A DNA stretch of 64,000 nucleotides, taken from positions 930,001 through 994,000 of the forward strand of contig NZ_JAQLOI010000003.1 in NCBI RefSeq assembly GCF_028204155.1, in the 5' to 3' direction. Shown one piece after another: positions 45,146 through 53,685 of this stretch. The translations under genes and the position numbers were made by a program. Origin of the DNA: Vibrio algarum. Its GTDB lineage: Bacteria > Pseudomonadota > Gammaproteobacteria > Enterobacterales > Vibrionaceae. Numbering within the stretch: position 1 is the stretch's first letter; every line of letters starts with the position of its first letter. The notes beneath the pieces are model-generated. The model had not been told where the DNA came from, searched no databases, and saw nothing but the letters and a program-made list of their open reading frames with translations.

Positions 45146-45859
45146 CTATTTGTTTTTTTCTATGGCTAATATCGACATTCGATCAGCAAGTTCATTGCCT
45201 TCTACACCAATGTGACCATTAACGTGGTGTATATCAATTTTGTTTCCTAGCGTCAGATAAAGGGCGTACATCTCTTTAATAAGGTCGACATTCTTAATTT
45301 CGCCCCCTTTTCTGACCCAGCCATTTTTAGCCCAACCTTTAGCCCATGTAGTTAAACATTGTATCGAGTAGCTAGAGTCACTGTAGATAGCAACTGTTTT
45401 ACCGTTATTTAGATAGGTTTGGCTGATTTTTAAACTTTCATAAAGCGCATTCAACTCTGCAGTATTATTTGTTCCGTCCGCTTGATAGATACCAAACCAT
45501 AGCTCAGTAAGTTGATTAGATTTATAGATAGCGATGCCAGAACCTGCTTCGCCGGGGTTAGGTTCACAGGCGCCATCGGTAAAGATTTTAATATCATATG
45601 GCATGCTATCTATTTGGTCATTCGTTAGTGGTGAGGATTTTGCTTTTTTGGACTTATTGATAAGCTTAGAGTTGGATGCGGTCAATTTAGTTTTCTGAGC
45701 CGCACTCGTAGGTTTGCCGAATGCTTGTTCTGCTTCTATACGAGTAGGGAATGATTTGTAGCGAGCCCCCTGGAATTTCTCGACTTGAGCTTTACACGTG
45801 GCCCAATCAGTAAAAATGCCGGTTTTACGACCTTGCCAAACAACATAAAATTTTGCCAA
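45146..45859 (-). CDS. Ribonuclease H I with N-terminal viroplasmin-like RNA-binding domain
   Basis: The enzyme cuts RNA in RNA-DNA hybrids. Residues about 1-50 form the Caulimovirus-VI-type hybrid-binding domain (AKFYVVWQGRKTGIFTDWAT, GARYKSFPTRIEAEQAF). A basic linker follows, then an RNase H domain from about 90 with the catalytic Asp (IFTDGACEPNPGE), Glu (NTAELNALYESL), Asp (IYSDSSYSI) and Asp (GNELADRMS), and a HVNGH loop. The 237-residue layout resembles eukaryotic RNase H1 and some bacterial versions; the housekeeping rnhA is expected elsewhere. Confidence 0.9.
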   Translation of the reverse strand: MAKFYVVWQGRKTGIFTDWATCKAQVEKFQGARYKSFPTRIEAEQAFGKPTSAAQKTKLTASNSKLINKSKKAKSSPLTNDQIDSMPYDIKIFTDGACEPNPGEAGSGIAIYKSNQLTELWFGIYQADGTNNTAELNALYESLKISQTYLNNGKTVAIYSDSSYSIQCLTTWAKGWAKNGWVRKGGEIKNVDLIKEMYALYLTLGNKIDIHHVNGHIGVEGNELADRMSILAIEKNK

Positions 45860-45960
45860 TTTACGCTTCTAAACCTAATGAATTAAAGACAGAGCGAATG
45901 TATTACACTATTCGCGTCAATTCAATTGGATACGAAGTTTTTAACCTTTAAGCAGGAACA

Positions 45961-45987
45961 AAAAAAGCCCTAACACTAGTTAGAGCT
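45961..45987 (-). terminator. Terminator of the lpp-like gene
   Basis: On the minus strand AGCTCTAAC and GTTAGGGCT pair (one G-U) around TAGT, followed by a T-run. Confidence 0.75.
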
Positions 45988-46035
45988 TAGATACATTGAG
46001 CTAGTTAGTTAAGTAAACCGCGTTACCTTATACTA

Positions 46036-46308
46036 TTACTTAGTATAAGACTGAGCGATGTTATCGATACGCTCGTTTGCTCTTGCTGCTTCGTCTTGAG
46101 CCGACATTGCTGCATCTGTTGCTTTGCTTGCTTTCATTTCAGCCATTGACTGCTCTGATTTAAGTGCTGCAACTTCACTGCTTAACTCGTCTATTTGAGA
46201 AGACAGAGCACTTAGTTGACTTGTTGTTTCTTCATCTGGACCAGATGCACAGCCACCAAGTAAAAGAAGAGAACCCATACCAGCTGCTAATAATAATTTT
46301 TTGTTCAT
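46036..46308 (-). CDS. Lpp-like major outer-membrane lipoprotein (alanine zipper)
   Basis: The 90-residue protein has a lipobox LGGC and a mature part made of heptads rich in Ala and Ser (SQIDELSSEVAALKSEQSMA, AAMSAQDEAARANERIDNIA), as in Lpp. It ends YTK; the C-terminal Lys is where Lpp is attached to peptidoglycan. ATG 46308 is chosen, with AGGAG five bases before it; the two-codon extension needs GTG. The nearby L,D-transpeptidase could catalyse the attachment. Confidence 0.85.
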   Translation of the reverse strand: MNKKLLLAAGMGSLLLLGGCASGPDEETTSQLSALSSQIDELSSEVAALKSEQSMAEMKASKATDAAMSAQDEAARANERIDNIAQSYTK

Positions 46309-47033
46309 GCACACTCCTGTTATGTATTGTAGTCTTGTTCCGGACTTTGTTTAGTGTAGACCTGATCTTATTGATTCACTAGAATATTTTTATATAGATA
46401 TGCACTAGTATCACTATTTACGTTGTAAAAATACTCATGTCTCACTAGTAAGACAGTATAAATGAGATCTTTATCTAATATTAATTCCTTTTCTTCTCGG
46501 TTTAGATATTCAAATAATGGGCTGAGAGCAATGCCATAAACAACTGTATTATGTGATAAACCGTATCAATGAAGGCCCTCATACCTGTTTTGTTTCGAGT
46601 TGATGAACATTCCTGTCCGGCTATACCGCTATTTTTCTGAGTAAACCACAAAGTAATCGCGTTTCGATAATGTGCAGACATTTTGGTCTGAGTACAAAAG
46701 TATCAGTATTTCGTTAATCGAACATCATTTTAGTATTGGATTAGCTCAAGCAAGCAAGATAAATTGATGTTGAAATTATGTTCATACCAATACTGTAATT
46801 TGTTTACTACACTTCTATTTTCTAACCGAGGGTGGTCACTTTTATTTCCAATTCGTTCTAACAAGTATGTAATGTTTTTCTAAGATATACGGTGAGGGTG
46901 CCGTTCTATTTTTTGGTTTATAAAGGTGGTTTAGCCAATATTTCTTTATTTTTTCAATTATAAACAATAAGTTAAAATGTAATACAAGTTTTTGTTTTTG
47001 TTTTTGCATGGTAATTATCATTGTATTATCTAG

Positions 47034-47067
47034 TTGTATTAATGTGATCACATGCAGAATAATACAA
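47034..47067. promoter_or_regulatory. Dyad operator candidate upstream of the PTS gene
   Basis: TTGTATTA (47034-47041) and TAATACAA (47060-47067) are inverted arms, and the perfect palindrome ATGTGATCACAT (47042-47053) sits between them. The form suits a regulator of the sugar PTS gene such as a GntR- or LacI-type protein, but no such gene is in the window. Confidence 0.4.
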
Positions 47068-47091
47068 TTACAATACATAAAAATCTTCTTA

Positions 47092-47107
47092 TGTGATTTT
47101 TGTCACG
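47092..47107 (+). promoter_or_regulatory. CRP site before the PTS gene
   Basis: TGTGA-N6-TCACG matches the CRP consensus at nine of ten core positions, about 165 bases before the PTS start. It implies catabolite control. Confidence 0.65.
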
Positions 47108-47272
47108 GATAATTAGGACAAATAGTACGATTATATAGTCACTGAGTAAGTCGTGACTGACTCATATATTTCTGAAATAGTGGTGTCTCCCTTTATTACG
47201 AGATCGAAGAGAGTATTGATAAAGAGCACAACTAGTTCGAAACTGTAGAGAGACGAAACAAAGGATAACAAG

Positions 47273-48907
47273 ATGAAAATCTTAGCAATTACTGCATGTA
47301 CCGCTGGGGTCGCTCATACCTATATGGCGGCTAAGACCTTAGAAAATAAGGCAAAAGCGCGCGGCTACGAAATTAAAGTAGAGAAGCAAGGTGCTAACGG
47401 TATCGATGACCGTATCACTGCAAAAGATGTCGCTGAAGCTTCAGGTATCATCTTCGCAACAGATGTTGGTGTTGCGGAAATGGAACGTTTTGACGGTTTG
47501 CTTTCTGTTCAAGGTAAAGTGAAAGACGGCATTAAGAAAGCTGACGAAATGATTGATGCTCTAGAGCAAAAAATTGAAGCCAGTGGTGGTGAAAAGAAAG
47601 CCTCTGCAACTTCAGCTTCTAACGAATTTATGCAAGAAGAAGAAAACAACGACAATTTCGTGATGAAGTTCCTTAAGAGTTGGTATAAAGGAGCATTGTC
47701 AGGCGTATCTCACATCATCCCTCTTGTAATAATCGGTGGTCTTTGTGTAGGTCTATTAAACCTATTCTTTGGTTACGATTATACTCACCTTTATGATGAA
47801 GCGATCCTAACTGAGTACACTGGTAAAACTTATGCTGATCTAGGTATTATTAATGCCGCCGAAGGTTTGGCAAACAGCGAAATAGGTGCAATTAAGAAAG
47901 AAGTCTATGCTGCGATTGCAGAGCCTGAAGCAAAAGCGCAGTTCGAATCATCATTCCAGGGAATTATGCACTTTCTGTACTACAGTACGCTGAAAGCATT
48001 CAACCCATTGTTGATTTGTGTTCTAGCTGCATTTACTGCTTACGGTATGGTTGGTAAGCCAGGTCTTGCTCCAGGTTTTGTAGGTGGTTACGTTGCTGTG
48101 GGTGGCGGTTTCGGCAAGATTTCTATTATGACCGGTGGGTTTCTTGGAGGTCTGGTAGCTGGTGCGGCAGCAGCGCTATTTGTAATGCTTGTCCGTCAGA
48201 TTAAGGTACCAGCGGTATTAGAATCGGTTAAGATGATTATCATCACCCCGCTTCTTGCAGGTGTGTTAACTCTACTCTTCATGTACGCTGGCCCTGGTAA
48301 GTTCTTCGCAACGCTAAACTCTGGTTTAGTAGACTGGTTGACATCAATGGGAACTAATAACCTTCTAATTCTTGGTTTCATCCTCGGTGCAATGGCTTGT
48401 TTCGATATGGGGGGGCCGGTCAACAAAGCCGCTTACATGTTCTGTATTGGTGTTGGTACAAGTGGTAGCTTCTTAGGTGATGCATCTATCTTCTACGCAG
48501 CATTTACTGCGGCTAAATGTATCCCAGGTATGTCTCTAGGTATCATGTCGTTCGTATTTAAACGCTTCTTCGACAAGGAAGACCGTCTTGCAGGTCCTTC
48601 TACAGCAATTCTAGGGTTTTGTGGCATCACTGAAGGTGCAATCCCTTACGCTGTTAAAGACCCAATGCGTATCATCCCAGCCCATATGATTGGTGGTGGT
48701 ATTGCAGCAGGCTTGATTCTTTCTTCTAAGATTACCATTGGTACGGTTGCAGGTGGTGCGGTATTCATGCTGCCAGTAATCAGCGAGCCACTGGCATGGT
48801 TAACTTACTTTGTAATCGGTATTGCAGTATCAATGGCCCTTACGATTGGCCTTAAGATGATGAGCAAGCAAGGTAAAGCAGAAGCAAAATCAGAAGCAAA
48901 AGCGTAA
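47273..48907 (+). CDS. PTS fructose-family EIIBC sugar permease
   Basis: This protein phosphorylates and imports a sugar of the fructose/mannosylglycerate group. The EIIB domain (about 1-100) has the phospho-Cys in ITACTAGVAHTYMA. The EIIC domain (about 130-530) has about ten membrane helices, VAVGGGFGKISIMTGGFLGG, DMGGPVNKAAYMF and the loop GITEGAIPYAVKDP. There is no EIIA domain and no EIIA or catabolic gene adjacent, so the phosphate donor must come from elsewhere. It is monocistronic, with a hairpin after the stop. Confidence 0.92.
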   Translation: MKILAITACTAGVAHTYMAAKTLENKAKARGYEIKVEKQGANGIDDRITAKDVAEASGIIFATDVGVAEMERFDGLLSVQGKVKDGIKKADEMIDALEQKIEASGGEKKASATSASNEFMQEEENNDNFVMKFLKSWYKGALSGVSHIIPLVIIGGLCVGLLNLFFGYDYTHLYDEAILTEYTGKTYADLGIINAAEGLANSEIGAIKKEVYAAIAEPEAKAQFESSFQGIMHFLYYSTLKAFNPLLICVLAAFTAYGMVGKPGLAPGFVGGYVAVGGGFGKISIMTGGFLGGLVAGAAAALFVMLVRQIKVPAVLESVKMIIITPLLAGVLTLLFMYAGPGKFFATLNSGLVDWLTSMGTNNLLILGFILGAMACFDMGGPVNKAAYMFCIGVGTSGSFLGDASIFYAAFTAAKCIPGMSLGIMSFVFKRFFDKEDRLAGPSTAILGFCGITEGAIPYAVKDPMRIIPAHMIGGGIAAGLILSSKITIGTVAGGAVFMLPVISEPLAWLTYFVIGIAVSMALTIGLKMMSKQGKAEAKSEAKA

Positions 48908-48926
48908 TTAAAGGTATTTAGTTTTA

Positions 48927-48965
48927 TCGGCACTCACTAAGTTATAGCGAGTGCCGAGTTTTTAA
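48927..48965 (+). terminator. Terminator of the PTS gene
   Basis: CGGCACTC (48928-48935) pairs with GAGTGCCG (48949-48956), followed by AGTTTTT. Confidence 0.75.
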
Positions 48966-48970
48966 GTAAA

Positions 48971-49020
48971 GTAAGATGTTGTTCCAATAAGCAAGATGTT
49001 GTTCCAATAAGCAAGATGTT
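48971..49020 (+). repeat. 20-bp tandem repeat, 2.5 copies
   Basis: G(T/C)AAGATGTTGTTCCAATAA occurs at 48971-48990 and 48991-49010, and its first ten bases again at 49011-49020. It lies between the PTS terminator and an orphan terminator. Confidence 0.9.
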
Positions 49021-49096
49021 GAGGCATGAAGTTGATTCCGCTGTCTTGCAATTTCAATATTGTGCCTACAGCCCATCCTTTCGGATGGGCTTTTTG
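49021..49096 (+). ncRNA. Possible small RNA ending in an orphan terminator
   Basis: A strong terminator (AGCCCATCC / GGATGGGCT, loop TTTC, T-run; 49070-49096) lies 107 bases after the PTS gene's own terminator and before the next plus-strand gene. Nothing coding lies between the two. A short RNA starting within or after the 20-bp repeats would explain it, but no promoter could be proven and no known sRNA family is recognised. The terminator itself is certain (about 0.85). Confidence 0.35.
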
Positions 49097-49186
49097 TTTT
49101 CTATAAAAATAAATACATTCGTTGCGCGGATGAGCTAAAGTCATTCTTATTGGTAATGTCATGAATACAAATAGGAATGTAATGCA

Positions 49187-49795
49187 ATGATGCGAATGCT
49201 AGTCACCTGTTGTTTGATGGTCAGTTGTTTCTCTTTTGCGGAGAATAAGTTGGAAACTGAGCCGCAAATACGTGGACCTTTTATTGAACTTGATGTTGTG
49301 GTGGACACAGCAGGGATAGAAGAGGCAATACTGATTACCAACCAATCAATGGAACAAGTGATTGATGCGTTAGATCGAATATCAGAAAATCAAGAGCTTA
49401 CCCCTGAGCAAGCGGAAGTAATTACCTTAACATCAGGAAATATTAACCAATTGACAATGTCGTCTACAGAGGTTGTCGAAGCTTTGCCAGAGGCGATTAC
49501 AAAAGCAAAGGAATCAGTTGTTGCAAATACTCAAGTTTTTTTGAGCGATCTTAAGATGAATATACTTATTATGCTCATTTTGATATTGGTGGCCTTAGTT
49601 GTTGTTATTGCTTGCTTATATTGGTTTGTGATTCGACCTATACAGAACACGATCATGTCGGCCACGAGTAATGTTGCAAGTATGGCAAACTCCATTCAAT
49701 TGACAGCAACATCCTTAGAAGAGAGCACTAAAACGCACGCAAAACTGTTAGAAGTTCTAGAAAAAAACCAACAATTAGACAACGAAAAGGCTTAG
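49187..49795 (+). CDS. Exported single-pass membrane protein, unknown function
   Basis: The 202-residue protein has a signal peptide (MLVTCCLMVSCFSFA), a periplasmic helical region (about 20-125, QSMEQVIDALDRISENQELT), a membrane helix (about 126-150, ILIMLILILVALVVVIACLY) and a cytoplasmic tail with VASMANSIQLTATSLEESTK, which resembles the start of a chemoreceptor signalling helix but is far too short to be one. No family is recognised. Confidence 0.6.
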   Translation: MMRMLVTCCLMVSCFSFAENKLETEPQIRGPFIELDVVVDTAGIEEAILITNQSMEQVIDALDRISENQELTPEQAEVITLTSGNINQLTMSSTEVVEALPEAITKAKESVVANTQVFLSDLKMNILIMLILILVALVVVIACLYWFVIRPIQNTIMSATSNVASMANSIQLTATSLEESTKTHAKLLEVLEKNQQLDNEKA

Positions 49796-50011
49796 TGCAA
49801 TAGCTAATAACTAACTTTAGTTTGATAATCTGTGATCCCGTTGTTGATAAAAATGAAATAGATAACTCAAATAGTCGGTCTTAAGCTTAAAGGATGAAAC
49901 TAGAATAGGTATGCATAGCTCAATGAGAATTGTTACTTTTTTGTTTCCTATTTGTAACAATTGATAGTTAGCATTATAGTTATTATAAAGATTTGATATG
50001 TAGGGGGTTAC

Positions 50012-50476
50012 ATGCGAGTTCTTATCTTTGTATTAATGATGGTACTGTTGAGCCCGATAAGTTTGGCGCGTGATTTGGTTTTTGAGGTTTCAGATCATCC
50101 CAGTAAATCGTTCACCTTTGATGAACTTAGTAGGATGCCTGTTACCCCTATTACTACCCATTTACCTTGGTTTCTTGGTGAAGCAGAGTTTACAGGGGTT
50201 TCATTATCAGACTTTTTGATGAACGAATACGGAAAAATCCCAGATATAGTGTACTTCCAAGCCTTGAACGATTACTCGATAGAAATTGGAAAAAGCGACA
50301 TTGAAAGATATAACCCTATCATTGCCTATTTGAAAGATGGGAAGAAAATGACAGTAAGAGAAAAAGGGCCTTATTGGATTATTTATTCTCTTTCTGATCA
50401 CCCTAGTATTGATCACAGCCTTTATCATTCTCAAATGATTTGGCAGTTAGAAAAAATACAGATAGGTAAGCTATGA
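50012..50476 (+). CDS. Periplasmic oxidoreductase-like protein (molybdopterin-domain relative)
   Basis: This 154-residue protein has a signal peptide (LIFVLMMVLLSPISLA), then a fold resembling the small oxidoreductase molybdopterin-binding domain: FTFDELSRMPVTPITTHLP, FTGVSLSDFLMNEYG, IVYFQALNDYSIEIGKSD, MTVREKGPYWIIYSL. The Cys that binds molybdenum in real enzymes of this type is not seen, so it is more likely a sensor. Its stop overlaps an ATG of the next gene (ATGA), a GGDEF gene, suggesting a sensor-cyclase pair. Confidence 0.7.
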   Translation: MRVLIFVLMMVLLSPISLARDLVFEVSDHPSKSFTFDELSRMPVTPITTHLPWFLGEAEFTGVSLSDFLMNEYGKIPDIVYFQALNDYSIEIGKSDIERYNPIIAYLKDGKKMTVREKGPYWIIYSLSDHPSIDHSLYHSQMIWQLEKIQIGKL

Positions 50477-51622
50477 AGAGAGCCCGCCCCATAAAAAAAT
50501 GCATCTCTATTCAAAAACGGCTAAAACGTTAATGGCAACAATAGCAGTGCTTATCCTAATAGCGAACATCTATATATTGGGTGAAACTAAGAAGTTAGGA
50601 TCTTCTTTTGCTAGTCAGCAGAATCAAGCAACATGGTATCTTTTTCAACTGAATAAGGAGTTGATTGACCTTGTATCAAATGCGAGTCATTTAGGCGATG
50701 GAGATGGTCATCTACCTGAAGTATTACTCAAATATGATCTTGCTTGGAGTCGTTTTGATTTACTGCTTACTAATAAAGAAGCGGATGATTTTATGTCATT
50801 AGAGGGTACAAAATTTTTTTCACTCAGCTATTCGATGAGTTTAAAGAAATGGAACCTCTACTGGAGACGATTGGAGAAAACACGTCGAAAAGTTCTATTG
50901 AATTCGTAAATAAAGCAACCGAAGTTCATCAAAAGTTGGTCCAATATACTAATCGTAATTTTCGGGTCGCTAGTCCTTTGTATTTAGAAAGAAGAAGTCA
51001 GGTTAATAATTTGGAGTTTATGCAAACAGCCCTTCTTTTAATTTTGGTTGTGTGCATCTTAATTATTGGGTTTATCTTTTCAAGGGAGCTTAAACATAGC
51101 CGACGCCTTGCTATGACAGATACATTGACGTCGTTGCCTAATCGATTTTCGTTGTTTAATTTGGTTGATGAATTCAATCATGAAAACAGGTCATTTAACT
51201 TATTTCTGTTGGATCTCAACGGCTTTAAGCAAGTGAATGACCAATTCGGACATCAAGTTGGTGATGGCGCCTTGATTGAAGTGGCAAAGCGTCTAAATTC
51301 GATAAGAATGACAAAAGCTCATGCGTTCAGAATAGGTGGTGATGAGTTTGCAGTAGTGGTGCCTGAAAATGAAGTACTTTCAGCAGACGACTTTTGCAAA
51401 GCGTTGGAACAGGTATTTCAACAACCCTTTAAACATGAAGATATACGTTATGAGTTGTCTACTAGTATCGGTTTTGCAAATTTCCCTGAGGACAGCGATG
51501 ATATCGATGAGCTTATTCGCCATGCGGATCAAAGAATGTATCAAATGAAATTCTCGCATAGAGATAAAAAGAAGAATAACGCGATTGTAAATAATCTCTG
51601 TGATCTCTATCTATTGGGTTAG
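50473..51622 (+). pseudogene. Membrane diguanylate cyclase, frameshifted
   Basis: The first part (to about 50820) has a membrane helix (LMATIAVLILIANIYILG) and periplasmic residues; the second part (about 50820-51622) has a membrane helix (LLLILVVCILIIGFIF) and a GGDEF domain with RIGGDEFAVVVP. They join at a T7 tract (50814-50820), where eight T would read TKFFFTQLFDEFKEM. A further A7 tract near 50506-50512 separates the coupled ATG at 50473 from the ATG at 50499; one more A would add MKRARPIKK in frame. The gene is otherwise complete. Confidence 0.82.
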
Positions 51623-51675
51623 GATCTGCGTTATTATAGCGCGCTATTTTTAACCTCATAATCGGAGACACACTT

Positions 51676-53016
51676 TTGCAGTTTAAAGACCTAGGCCTAG
51701 ATAATCGCTTATTAAAAAACCTTAACCATTTCGCGTTTAAAGAAGCGACAGATATCCAACAGCAAGCAATTCCTGTTGCGATTGTTGGTAAGGATCTGAT
51801 GGCTTCTTCAAAAACTGGGTCAGGTAAAACGTTGGCGTTTGTATTGCCAATGCTGCATAAGGCGCTAAAAACAAAATCGTTTTCCGCGCGAGATCCTAGA
51901 GCTGTTATTCTTGCTCCTACTCGTGAGCTGGCTAAACAGGTGTATGGTGAACTACGTGGTATGTTAGGTGGCCTTTCTTATACGGCGACGCTTATCGTTG
52001 GTGGTGAAAACTTTAACGATCAAGTTAAAGCGTTAAGAAAGCACCCAAAATTCATTGTAGCCACGCCTGGTCGATTAGCGGATCATCTTGAGCACCGCTC
52101 ATTCTTTATCGATACTCTCGACACATTGATACTAGACGAAGCAGACCGAATGCTCGATCTAGGATTCGCGCCTGAGCTTCGAAAAATCAATAGTTTAGCT
52201 AAGCATCGTCGTCGCCAAACGCTGATGTTCTCAGCGACGATGGATCATGCTGAAGTAAATAGTATTGCTTCCGAAATGTTGAAGGACCCAAAACGTATTT
52301 CTATTGGTCTTTCAAATGAAGAGCATAAGGATATTACTCAGTCATTTTATCTGTGTGATCACTTAGATCATAAAGAGGCGATATTAAATCGTGTCATTAG
52401 TGAAGCAGATTATCGCCAAGTTATTATTTTCACAGCAACACGTGCAGATACTGAACGCTTAACTAAAGAGTTAGCAGAGAAAAGTCTAAAGGCCGTAGCG
52501 TTAAGCGGGAATTTAACTCAAACTCAACGTAATACTATCATGAGTCAGTTTGAACGTGGCGTATTTAAGATTCTTGTCACTACGGATATTGCGTCTCGCG
52601 GGTTAGATATTGCTAACGTGACGCATGTGATCAACTTTGATATGCCAAAGCATATGGAAGAGTATGTGCATCGTGTCGGTCGTACAGGGCGTGCGGGTAA
52701 TAAAGGCACTGCTATCTCATTAGTGGGACCAAAGGACTGGGAAAGCTTTAAGCGCGTAGAAACGTTCTTGCAACAAGATATCGTGTTTTCAGAACTAGAA
52801 GGCTTAAAAGGTAAGTTTAAAGGGATTAAACCTCGCAAACCAGCCTTTAAAAAGGGCGATAATTCACAGAAAAAACAACGACCACAGGCAAAGAAAACGA
52901 ACAAAAAACCGGTTAAGCATGACAAGACTTTCTACAAAAATGTAGCGGTTGGTGATGCTGTGTTTGTTCCGAAAAAGAAAGTGGTGAAATCCGAGCCACC
53001 AGCGTCTGATGAATAA
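51676..53016 (+). CDS. DEAD-box ATP-dependent RNA helicase
   Basis: All helicase motifs are present in order: Q-motif (ATDIQQQAIPVAI), Walker A ASSKTGSGKT, PTRELAKQ, TPGRLADHL, DEAD, SAT, then domain 2 with IIFTATRADTERL, TDIASRGLDI and HRVGRTGRAG. A basic tail (about 375-446) is rich in Lys and Pro. The start is a TTG at 51676 with GGAG eight bases ahead; no ATG fits the conserved FKDLGLDNRLLKNL opening. It belongs to the RhlE/SrmB-like group but the exact orthologue is not clear. Confidence 0.93.
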   Translation: MQFKDLGLDNRLLKNLNHFAFKEATDIQQQAIPVAIVGKDLMASSKTGSGKTLAFVLPMLHKALKTKSFSARDPRAVILAPTRELAKQVYGELRGMLGGLSYTATLIVGGENFNDQVKALRKHPKFIVATPGRLADHLEHRSFFIDTLDTLILDEADRMLDLGFAPELRKINSLAKHRRRQTLMFSATMDHAEVNSIASEMLKDPKRISIGLSNEEHKDITQSFYLCDHLDHKEAILNRVISEADYRQVIIFTATRADTERLTKELAEKSLKAVALSGNLTQTQRNTIMSQFERGVFKILVTTDIASRGLDIANVTHVINFDMPKHMEEYVHRVGRTGRAGNKGTAISLVGPKDWESFKRVETFLQQDIVFSELEGLKGKFKGIKPRKPAFKKGDNSQKKQRPQAKKTNKKPVKHDKTFYKNVAVGDAVFVPKKKVVKSEPPASDE

Positions 53017-53035
53017 GAAAACATCGTAAATTCGA

Positions 53036-53068
53036 AGCCCTACTAATCTTGATTGGTAGGGCTTTTTT
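53036..53068 (+). terminator. Terminator of the DEAD-box helicase gene
   Basis: AGCCCTACTAAT and ATTGGTAGGGCT form a 12-bp stem with one G-U pair and loop CTTG, followed by TTTTT. Confidence 0.85.
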
Positions 53069-53156
53069 AATGCGGTTATAAATCACTTCTCACAGAATAA
53101 TTGTTTTATTTATTGCACTCTAATCACAACAACTTGAGACAGTTAAAGGGACGATA

Positions 53157-53519
53157 ATGTATAAGCAATTGACGGAAGAAAAAAGATTGCAGATTTGGGC
53201 TCTTAGAAAAGAGGGTAAATCTCAAACGGAAATTGCTAATGTTCTCGAGGTTCACCGTTCAACAGTGAGTAGAGAACTTTCCCGAAACTCTGGCCCTTAT
53301 GGCTATGAGCCTCAACTGGCCCAAAGAATGGCCATTTACCGTAAAAAATTTCATACGCAGATTATAGAAAAGCAATACGAAGAACTCGTTAAAGAGTTGG
53401 TGAGTATTGGTTGGAAGCGAGAGCAATGTCAGGAGTTTATCCTGCATCATCACCCAGAACTTACCATTGAACAGATAAATAAATTAATCGATGACGGAAT
53501 TTTAGCTAAAAAAGTTTAG
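53157..53519 (+). CDS. IS30-transposase-like helix-turn-helix protein, no catalytic domain
   Basis: The 120-residue protein begins YKQLTEEKRLQIWALRKEGK, SQTEIANVLEVHRSTVSREL, SRNSG, the HTH_38 domain of IS30 transposases, and ends in a helical part with IGWKREQCQEFIL that mirrors the next IS30 region (KWSPEQI). IS30 transposases run to about 380 residues with a DDE domain; none follows here. A clean stop and tidy start suggest a stable small DNA-binding protein rather than random decay. Confidence 0.75.
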   Translation: MYKQLTEEKRLQIWALRKEGKSQTEIANVLEVHRSTVSRELSRNSGPYGYEPQLAQRMAIYRKKFHTQIIEKQYEELVKELVSIGWKREQCQEFILHHHPELTIEQINKLIDDGILAKKV

Positions 53520-53539
53520 AAATTGAGAGTTGAGTCACG

Positions 53540-53685
53540 TGTTGCACTTGCTCATTTTCCCCCATCGATACGTAACCCTGTTCTGTTGCACTTGCTGCTG
53601 AATATTCACATATAGCCCGTAAAATACGAACTTACTCTGTTGCACTTGCCTGTTTGTCAATCTATGCCCATTCTGTTGCACTTGC
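53540..53685 (+). repeat. Four dispersed copies of TGTTGCACTTGC
   Basis: Perfect 12-mers start at 53540, 53584, 53638 and 53674 (steps of 44, 54 and 36 bases), three of them extended to TCTGTTGCACTTGC. Spacers are unrelated. They lie just downstream of the IS30-like HTH gene; a variant TATTGCACT precedes that gene at 53111. Irregular spacing and short repeats exclude CRISPR. Confidence 0.9.

Larger units (their letters stand above)
46309..47272. promoter_or_regulatory. Large intergenic region between lpp-like and PTS genes (about 960 bp)
   Basis: No supported gene is present; a 78-codon frame on the minus strand (46842-47078) is low-complexity and has no ribosome site. The left end must hold the lpp promoter. 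The right 250 bp hold a dyad around 47034-47067 and a CRP-type site at 47092-47107, plus AGTCAC-N10-GTGACT near 47139-47160. A GTTTTT triplet repeat lies around 46988-47006. Confidence 0.6.

Noticed and set aside
46842..47078. 78-codon minus-strand frame before the PTS gene
   Set aside because: Low-complexity composition, no ribosome site, and it overlaps the candidate operator.
49021..49069. Spot 42 or another known small RNA
   Set aside because: The sequence before the orphan terminator does not resemble Spot 42 or any small RNA I can recall.
49187..49795. Methyl-accepting chemotaxis protein
   Set aside because: It has a signal, membrane helix and a short helical tail, but no HAMP domain or the conserved receptor hairpin tip.
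53540..53685. CRISPR-like array of 12-bp repeats
   Set aside because: Repeats are too short, spacers vary from 24 to 42 bases, and no cas gene is present.
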